5,204 nt of DNA from contig CAMLLE010000281.1 of NCBI GenBank assembly GCA_946480555.1, forward strand, positions 1-5,204. Direction: 5' to 3'. Position numbers and translations under genes: made by a program. The DNA comes from an uncultured Verrucomicrobia subdivision 3 bacterium. GTDB lineage: Bacteria; Verrucomicrobiota; Verrucomicrobiae; Limisphaerales; CAMLLE01. The number at the start of each line of letters is the position of its first letter. The stretch's first letter is position 1. Positions 1-5,204 of the stretch are shown here, piece after piece. The notes under the pieces are model-generated. The model made no database searches, had not been told where the DNA came from, and saw only the letters and a program-made list of their open reading frames with translations.

Positions 1-2
1 TC

Positions 3-2753
3 GACGATAACAACACCCCCGCAGTGCTCAGCCGCCGCGTGACCAGTTTGTTTGAAGAATCTGATGGCACCCTGTGGATCGGCACCGAAAACGGTGACGT
101 GGCCCGGTTCAAGAATGAGCGGTTCCAAGCCGTCCCGCTGCAGGCGGCCTGGCGCGGCGGAAAAATCTACGGCATCACGGCCGACAACACTGGCGACGTC
201 TGGCTGCTGAATGAAATCGGTGAATTGGCGCGGGTCCACGACGGCAAGGTACTGTCGCCGCCCACCGGCCCAATCAAGCAGGTGCTGTCATTTGCGCGCG
301 GAAAAGACGGCATGGTCTGGATCAACCGCGAAGGAATGGTGTCGCTGCTCAAGGATGGCGAGTTGAGTTCGGTTTTGGAAACGAACGTTTACGTGCAGGG
401 CATATGTGCGGCGCGCGACGGCGGTTTCTGGGTTGCCAAAAGTGGCACCGTTCAGAAATGGAAGGATGGGAGATGGATTTCCGATCCATCCCCGGGTCCG
501 TGGGATTTTAACATCGTGCCGACGATGATCGAAACTTCCCGCGGCGAGCTGGCAGGTGGCGCTTCAGACACGGGCTTGCGGTTGCTCCACCCAGGTCCGA
601 CCAACCGCCCTGCGGTCCGGCTGGACAGTTCCAACGGGCTGCCTTCGAACTGGGTGATCTCGATCTGCGAAGACCGAGAGCAAAACCTCTGGTGCGGCAC
701 CGGCGCGGGACTGGTCATGATCCGGCCCAGCCCATTGCAAAGGGTTTCCCCTCCGGACAACTGGAAGCATCGCCCGGTGGTTTCAGTGCTGCCGACGGCC
801 GACGGCGCACTGTGGGTCGGAACCGAAGGCGCGGGGCTGTATCGACTGCGCGACGGAGAGTGGTCCAACTTCCTGACCGCAGAGGGCATATCGAACTTCT
901 ACATCTGGAGCCTGGCCGCAGACCCGGCCGGCAACGTCTGGGCCGGATCCTGGCGCGGCGGACTGTTCGCCCAGCAGGGACAAACATTTGCCATCCCGGC
1001 TGGGCTCGAAACCGTCCGCGCTGGAATCCCGGCACTCTTTTTTTCCAACGAAACGTTGTGGATCGGCACCTCGGAAGGCGCGATGCGGTATCGCGGCGGG
1101 AAACTGGAAAGGCTCAATGAAATCCCGGATGACGTCCGTGCGATTGCGCGCGATCAATCCGGAGGGATGTGGTTCGGAACCGCGGGAGACGGACTGGTGC
1201 ATTGGGAAATCGAACAGGGGCGCTTGCGCAGATTTTTCAAGAAGGACGGACTTTCGAGCGACTTCATCGAATGCCTGCACTTCGCGGAGGATGGCGCATT
1301 GTGGGCGGGAACATTTGGCGGCGGCCTGATCCGTTTCAAGAATGGGAAATTCGCGGTGGTGAATCGAGAGCACGGCCTGCCGAACGGCGTCATCGGCCAC
1401 ATTGAATCCGACGGGCTCGGCTTTCTTTGGATGAGTTCCTTTGGCGGCATCATTCGCGCCAGCGAGAGGGAACTGAACCGTTGCGCCGATGGCGTCGTTT
1501 CCGAAGTGCCCTTCCTCGTTTACGGCATCAACGACGGACTGCCCACGCTGGAGTGTTCCGAAGGCTCGCAGTCCGCCGGCTGCAAAACGGCCGACGGCCG
1601 GCTCTGGTTTCCCACCGCCAAGGGACTGGCCGTGGTGGATCCGAACGGCGTCAGCATCAATCCCCTGCCCCCGCCCGTGAAGATTGAGCAGATGCGCGTC
1701 AATGACCGGAAGTTTACCGAAGCTGGCACAACGGGTGCGTTGAGAATTCCACCCGGCCGGCACCGGATTGAATTTGAATACACCGCCTTGAGTTTCGTGG
1801 CGCCGGAGAAGGTGCGGTTCAAATACCGGTTGAACAGCCTGGAATCCGATTGGGCGGAAGCCGGAACGAAACGGGTCGCCACCTACCCATATATTCCGCC
1901 GGGAAAATATTCCTTCCAGGTGATCGCCAGCAACTGCGACGGTGTGTGGAACGAATCCGGCGCGACCCTCGCTTTCGAAGTCCTCCCGTTCTTCTGGCAG
2001 ACCGCGTGGTTCCGTACCTTGGTGGGAATCGCAATCGTTCTGGGTGCCAGCGGCGCAGTGTGGTTTGAGACGCGGCGGCGGATGCGGCGCAGGCTGGAAC
2101 GCGCGGAACGCCAGCGCGACATCGAACGCGAACGCTCCCGCATCGCGCGCGACATTCATGACGACCTGGGCGCGCATCTCACACGGATCACCATGATGAG
2201 TGAATCGGCACGGAACGAGGTGGCAGACCCCGAGCGCACGACCAGCCGGCTGAAAAAGATTTATGACATCGCGCGCGAGTTGACGCACAGCATGGATGAA
2301 ATCGTCTGGGCGGTGAATCCCCGGCACGACACGATTGAAGGTCTGGCGACCTATCTGGAAAAGTTCGCGCAAGACTTGCTGGCCACGGCTGGAATCCGCT
2401 GCCGCCTGGATCTGCCGTTGCAATTTCCCGACTGGCATTTGACTGCCGAGATCCGCCACAACGTTTTTCTCGCGGTGAAGGAGGCGTTGCACAACGCGGT
2501 GAAACATTCCCGGGCATCGGAAGTGACCATTGTCATGAAACTCAGCGAACATTCCTTCGAACTGACCATTCAGGACAACGGAACAGGTCTCGTTCCCAAC
2601 GAAACCACGCCGGATAATTCCGGCGGTGCCGGTTCGCGCAACGGGCTGGAGAACATGCGAAGGCGGCTGGAAGAAGTCGGCGGAGTTTTCACCATACACA
2701 GCGCCGCTCAAAGCGGCACGAAGGTCACACTTCGGATCTCAATCAAATCCTGA
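3..2753 (+). CDS. Propeller-type membrane sensor histidine kinase (Reg_prop / Y_Y_Y / HisKA_3 / HATPase_c), 5' partial
   Basis: The frame is open to the left edge and ends at TGA 2751-2753, giving 916 visible residues (residue number = nt/3). The GTG at 24 is internal, because the upstream codons read like family sequence. Thirteen blades of the 'DGxLWxGT' type have their tryptophans near residues 25, 67, 106, 143, 230, 271, 313, 353, 390, 434, 476 and 535, plus one degenerate blade near 184; the period is about 41. A Y_Y_Y domain follows (about 557-663), then a membrane helix (669-688) and a basic linker. The H-box 'ARDIHDDLGAHL' has phosphoacceptor His719. The ATPase has N-box Asn831, G1 'DNGTG' (Asp858) and a glycine-rich G2 box near 874-882. 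In this family the propeller and Y_Y_Y domains sense a periplasmic ligand and the kinase passes phosphate to a NarL/LuxR-type regulator. No receiver domain is fused and no regulator gene follows. All catalytic boxes look intact. Ligand unknown. The missing N-terminus is probably a signal peptide plus about one blade. Confidence 0.95.
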   Translation, partial: DDNNTPAVLSRRVTSLFEESDGTLWIGTENGDVARFKNERFQAVPLQAAWRGGKIYGITADNTGDVWLLNEIGELARVHDGKVLSPPTGPIKQVLSFARGKDGMVWINREGMVSLLKDGELSSVLETNVYVQGICAARDGGFWVAKSGTVQKWKDGRWISDPSPGPWDFNIVPTMIETSRGELAGGASDTGLRLLHPGPTNRPAVRLDSSNGLPSNWVISICEDREQNLWCGTGAGLVMIRPSPLQRVSPPDNWKHRPVVSVLPTADGALWVGTEGAGLYRLRDGEWSNFLTAEGISNFYIWSLAADPAGNVWAGSWRGGLFAQQGQTFAIPAGLETVRAGIPALFFSNETLWIGTSEGAMRYRGGKLERLNEIPDDVRAIARDQSGGMWFGTAGDGLVHWEIEQGRLRRFFKKDGLSSDFIECLHFAEDGALWAGTFGGGLIRFKNGKFAVVNREHGLPNGVIGHIESDGLGFLWMSSFGGIIRASERELNRCADGVVSEVPFLVYGINDGLPTLECSEGSQSAGCKTADGRLWFPTAKGLAVVDPNGVSINPLPPPVKIEQMRVNDRKFTEAGTTGALRIPPGRHRIEFEYTALSFVAPEKVRFKYRLNSLESDWAEAGTKRVATYPYIPPGKYSFQVIASNCDGVWNESGATLAFEVLPFFWQTAWFRTLVGIAIVLGASGAVWFETRRRMRRRLERAERQRDIERERSRIARDIHDDLGAHLTRITMMSESARNEVADPERTTSRLKKIYDIARELTHSMDEIVWAVNPRHDTIEGLATYLEKFAQDLLATAGIRCRLDLPLQFPDWHLTAEIRHNVFLAVKEALHNAVKHSRASEVTIVMKLSEHSFELTIQDNGTGLVPNETTPDNSGGAGSRNGLENMRRRLEEVGGVFTIHSAAQSGTKVTLRISIKS

Positions 2754-3067
2754 GCGGAAAATTGAGGCAGGGTAAAGGCTGCGGCGTTGTCCCGTTTCTC
2801 GCACCCAGCCCGCGTCTATCAGCATCAACCCCGAATGGTTAGTTTTGACGAGGTGACGCGTTGTTCGCTTGGCGAAATATTAGCATCATGCGAGTTCAGC
2901 CGTTCGCCGAAGCCGATTGCCGAATCAGTGTCTCTCTCCATCATCCGCAGCCCTCTTCCGTTGGCGGCCCCTGATTGTGCGATAAGGATCACTTCGCCTC
3001 CACAGCGCTGACGATCCACCATCAGCTACTACCGCGGCTACCCGCAAACCTTAACCTCACCGACCTC
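2754..3067. other. Intergenic region between the kinase and secreted-protein genes; no supported gene
   Basis: This 314-bp stretch separates two co-directional genes. Short open frames exist on both strands (for example 2787-3011 plus and 2825-3022 minus), but none has a ribosome binding site, a recognisable motif or family-like protein sequence. After the kinase stop, GGCTG (2777-2781) can pair with CAGCC (2806-2810), but the loop is long and no T-run follows, so it is not a convincing terminator. A TTGACG at 2845-2850 resembles a -35 box, but no -10 box lies at the right distance. The separation suggests that the downstream gene has its own promoter, which I cannot place. Small repeats at 2864-2923 are listed separately. 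Confidence 0.6.
2864..2923. repeat. Cluster of short inverted and direct repeats in the intergenic region
   Basis: TTCGC-TTG-GCGAA at 2864-2876 is a perfect 5-bp inverted repeat with a 3-nt spacer. TTCG-C-CGAA at 2903-2911 is a second small palindrome sharing the TTCG/CGAA arms. GCCGA occurs three times at 2906, 2912 and 2919, at 6- and 7-nt intervals. The cluster lies 145-205 bp upstream of the secreted-protein start, so it could be a regulator site. Motifs this short also arise by chance in GC-rich DNA, so no function is assigned. Confidence 0.25.
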
Positions 3068-3163
3068 ATGAAAAAGAAAAAGCAATACAACACTCACACG
3101 ATACGAAAGTTCCTCCCAGCACTGGCATTGGCCGGGGCAATGGGAGCATCGCCATCCCACGCC
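3068..3163 (+). other. Predicted Sec signal peptide of the secreted multi-domain protein
   Basis: The first 32 residues have the three expected parts: a basic n-region (Lys2-Lys5, with Arg13 and Lys14), a hydrophobic core of about 11 residues (FLPALALAGAM, 15-25), and a polar c-region ending SHA. Cleavage is most likely after Ala32 or Ala33. The adjacent Arg13-Lys14 is not a Tat twin arginine, and no lipobox cysteine is present, so ordinary Sec/signal peptidase I export is expected. Confidence 0.85.
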
Positions 3164-5204
3164 GCTCAGACCGTCCGTGAACTGTTTGATAAAATTGGCA
3201 ACAGCGATTTCATCGCCATCGAAGGCTTGGGTGGAGGCGCGAGCTCTCTCGGCCTGCAGGGCAGCTGGTCCGTCAGCCCGCGAGAGGGCGGGATACTGGA
3301 TACCAACAGCGTCTGGGTTGCCACCGTCCCCACCGGCATCGTTTACAAGGACACCTGGAGCCTCGACTGGCCCTTGGACAATCTGCAATACGGCGGCGTC
3401 CTGCTGGGACACAATGCCGGCCAGAACGGATTGCTGAATTTCAACTCGGGCGGAAACCTGGGCACGCTCGCCGACACGAACACCGGCGCCATCTACGGAA
3501 ATTTCACTTCCCAGTCTTACGCGACACGCCCCCTGGCTCCCGGAGCGCACATCAACTTCAAAGCCAACGGGACGTACTACTTCAGCGTGCGCATCGTGAA
3601 AAGCTACCCGTGGAACGTCAGTGACACCGCCGCTGGCGTGGGCTTCTCCACTGGTGGCGAAACCAACAGCCACTTTGTCGGCATCGGCGTCACCCGCTCC
3701 GGTCTGCTGGACAACGACCAGACGACACCCATTGGTGATACCACCTACCTGTCAGTCGGCACCCTCGCTCAGGAAGGTTTTCCCAACAACCCTTCGGATT
3801 CCAGCGGACCTTATCTTCCCGTGGCTATGGGCCCGGTGGGAAATTGGACCAACATCGCCGCAGGCGCGCGGGTCGAACTCAATCCGGGTTCGCCCAACTA
3901 CCTGGGATTTGATGGCGTCAACGCGGGCCTGCTGGTGGGACGGCTCACCACCACAACCAGCGGCAATGCCACCCTGGACGTCAAAGCCTACCTGCCAAAG
4001 GCCCCGGTTTATACGAACGTGATCGGGGGCGTCACCAACATCACGCTCGAACCGGACATCAACAACATCACCTGGGAGGCCACACACAACTTCACGGAAA
4101 CGAACGTGATGACGCACCTCCTGGTCTGGATGCATGGAACGGGCGTGTTGGAATACGATGCCATCCGCGTCGGCACGACCTACGGCGACGTGATCGGCTT
4201 TGAACTCATCGGCGCGCCGACGGGCAGTCCGGCCAACACGGTTTTCGAAGGCGTGGACGTGACCATCTCGCAGAATGCCGGCATCAACAGCGGTTCAATT
4301 CCAATGTCATTCCAATGGCTCAGCAATGGCGTGCCCATTCTTGATGCCACCAATGCGACACTGGCCCTGGTGAACCCCACCACTGCATTCACCGCCAATT
4401 ACAGCGTCACCGTTAGCAACCTCTACGGCGGTCCGGTCACCAGCCCGGAGACATTGATCACCATCAATCCCGGCATCAAGCCGTTCTACGCGGTGCAGCC
4501 GCAGCCCCTCGCGCAGTCTCGTTATGCAGGATCGCCCTCGGCGCAATTCTCCGTCGTCGTGAACGGCACCCCGCCGTTCACCTATCAATGGAAGCACGCC
4601 GGCACAAACATCGGCTCTCCCACAACCACCGCAGAGGTGACCAACACATTGACTCTCGGGCCCATCACCCAAGCAAGTGCGGGAGAATACACCGTGCTGG
4701 TCAGCAATGCGTACGGCTCCACGAATTCAGCGAGCGCAATGCTCAATGTGATCGTGCCGCCAGCCGGCAGCTATGCGGCTGCGCTTCTGAGCCTGGCCAC
4801 GCATCCGACGAATCTGTTCGGCTACTGGCGTCTGGATGATCCGGCCACGACGAACAATCCAACCCTGTACGAATACTGGAACGGCCAGAATGGCCAGGTC
4901 CATACCGCTGACTTGAGCATTGGCCGCATCACGCCTGGAGTCGAAGCCGCACCTTATCCGTTGTTCCCCTCGCCACACATGGGACTGCAGCTTGGCTCCC
5001 GCGGCGATCTTTGGGACAAGCCCTACCGTGCGGATTTGAAGAATCTGCCGAGCGCTCAAACCAACATGACGTTCACGATGTGGGTGAAAGGCGGCATCCG
5101 GCTGGCAGCCCGCAGCGGCTACGGCCAGACCTACGGCCTGGAAAATCAGTCTGGCAACTTCATCCGTTTCTACTGGGGCGCTTACAACTCCACAAACGGA
5201 GTCC
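3068..5204 (+). CDS. Secreted multi-domain surface protein: signal peptide, N-terminal beta-rich module, two Ig-like domains, LamG-like domain; 3' partial
   Basis: The frame runs from ATG 3068 to the right edge without a stop, giving 712 visible residues. The start is chosen because it begins a classic signal peptide (KKKK, then a hydrophobic core, then SHA/AQ) and no other ATG lies just upstream in frame. Residues about 35-376 form a Gly/Asn/Thr-rich beta module containing 'YATRPLAPG' and 'GTYYFSVRIV' and ending in 'DAIRVGTTYGDV' (364-375), a closing motif I associate with LamG/PEP-CTERM-style proteins of Verrucomicrobiota and Planctomycetota. Two Ig-like repeats follow: about 379-471 (Trp417, 'NYSVTVSNLYG' 444-454) and about 480-564 (Trp508, 'GEYTVLVSNAYG' 539-550). 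'GYWRL' (585-589) then opens a LamG/concanavalin A-like domain, with 'MTFTMWVKGG' near 674-683. There is no cysteine in the visible part and no catalytic motif. The protein is probably extracellular, in adhesion or glycan contact (inference). The full protein is probably much longer, and a C-terminal sorting signal would lie outside the window. Confidence 0.93.
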   Translation, partial: MKKKKQYNTHTIRKFLPALALAGAMGASPSHAAQTVRELFDKIGNSDFIAIEGLGGGASSLGLQGSWSVSPREGGILDTNSVWVATVPTGIVYKDTWSLDWPLDNLQYGGVLLGHNAGQNGLLNFNSGGNLGTLADTNTGAIYGNFTSQSYATRPLAPGAHINFKANGTYYFSVRIVKSYPWNVSDTAAGVGFSTGGETNSHFVGIGVTRSGLLDNDQTTPIGDTTYLSVGTLAQEGFPNNPSDSSGPYLPVAMGPVGNWTNIAAGARVELNPGSPNYLGFDGVNAGLLVGRLTTTTSGNATLDVKAYLPKAPVYTNVIGGVTNITLEPDINNITWEATHNFTETNVMTHLLVWMHGTGVLEYDAIRVGTTYGDVIGFELIGAPTGSPANTVFEGVDVTISQNAGINSGSIPMSFQWLSNGVPILDATNATLALVNPTTAFTANYSVTVSNLYGGPVTSPETLITINPGIKPFYAVQPQPLAQSRYAGSPSAQFSVVVNGTPPFTYQWKHAGTNIGSPTTTAEVTNTLTLGPITQASAGEYTVLVSNAYGSTNSASAMLNVIVPPAGSYAAALLSLATHPTNLFGYWRLDDPATTNNPTLYEYWNGQNGQVHTADLSIGRITPGVEAAPYPLFPSPHMGLQLGSRGDLWDKPYRADLKNLPSAQTNMTFTMWVKGGIRLAARSGYGQTYGLENQSGNFIRFYWGAYNSTNGV

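Noticed and set aside
783..2711. A 642-codon open frame on the minus strand opposite the kinase gene
   Set aside because: It lies wholly antisense to a gene with clear domains. Its translation is low-complexity (Pro/Arg/Gly/His-rich) with no recognisable motif. Long antisense frames are expected in GC-rich coding DNA.
2777..2810. GGCTG/CAGCC stem after the kinase stop as a terminator
   Set aside because: The stem is 5 bp, the loop is 24 nt and no T-run follows, so it does not look like an intrinsic terminator.
2845..2883. TTGACG (2845-2850) with TATTAG (2878-2883) as a sigma-70 promoter
   Set aside because: The spacer would be 27 bp, far from the usual 16-18, and nothing resembling a -10 box lies at the right distance.
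2961..2986. TTGGCG (2961-2966) with GATAAG (2981-2986) as a promoter for the secreted-protein gene
   Set aside because: The spacer is only 14 bp and the -10 match is weak (4 of 6), so it is not supportable without transcript data.
2787..3011. A 74-codon open frame on the plus strand in the intergenic region
   Set aside because: No ribosome binding site, no family-like sequence, and a minus-strand frame of similar length overlaps it. Translation shows no response-regulator or other motif.
3038..3673. A 211-codon minus-strand open frame opposite the start of the secreted-protein gene
   Set aside because: It is antisense to a signal peptide and a continuous family-like reading frame. It has no recognisable motif of its own.

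Overview
The window holds two large plus-strand genes, each cut by a window edge, separated by about 314 bp. GC content is high. The gene types together (a propeller-type sensor histidine kinase and a long cysteine-free secreted protein with Ig-like repeats, a 'GYWRL' segment and a LamG-like fold) suggest a free-living member of the Verrucomicrobiota, perhaps the Pedosphaera/Limisphaera branch. That placement is an inference from gene style, not from a marker gene.

Region 1 (3-2753) is the C-terminal 916 residues of a membrane-bound sensor histidine kinase. It has 13 visible two-component-regulator propeller blades, a Y_Y_Y domain, one membrane segment, a HisKA_3 dimerisation/phosphoacceptor domain and a HATPase_c domain. 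The start, presumably a signal peptide and about one more blade, lies left of the window. It has no receiver or DNA-binding domain, so it needs a separate response regulator, probably of the NarL/LuxR type, and none is present here.

Region 2 (2754-3067) is non-coding as far as I can tell. It has no convincing terminator or sigma-70 promoter. Its only visible structure is a few short inverted and direct repeats around 2864-2923.

Region 3 (3068-5204, open at the right edge) is the first 712 residues of an exported protein. It has a Sec signal peptide, a roughly 340-residue beta-rich N-terminal module ending in a 'DAIRVGTTYGDV' motif, two tandem Ig-like domains, and the start of a LamG/concanavalin A-like domain introduced by 'GYWRL'. 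It is probably a surface or extracellular adhesin-like or glycan-contacting protein.

Whether the kinase controls the secreted protein cannot be read from the sequence; they share only strand and adjacency. I see no mobile element, CRISPR array, RNA gene or clearly new system. The most unusual points are the kinase without an adjacent downstream regulator, the unassigned N-terminal module of the secreted protein, and the lack of a Shine-Dalgarno sequence in front of that gene.
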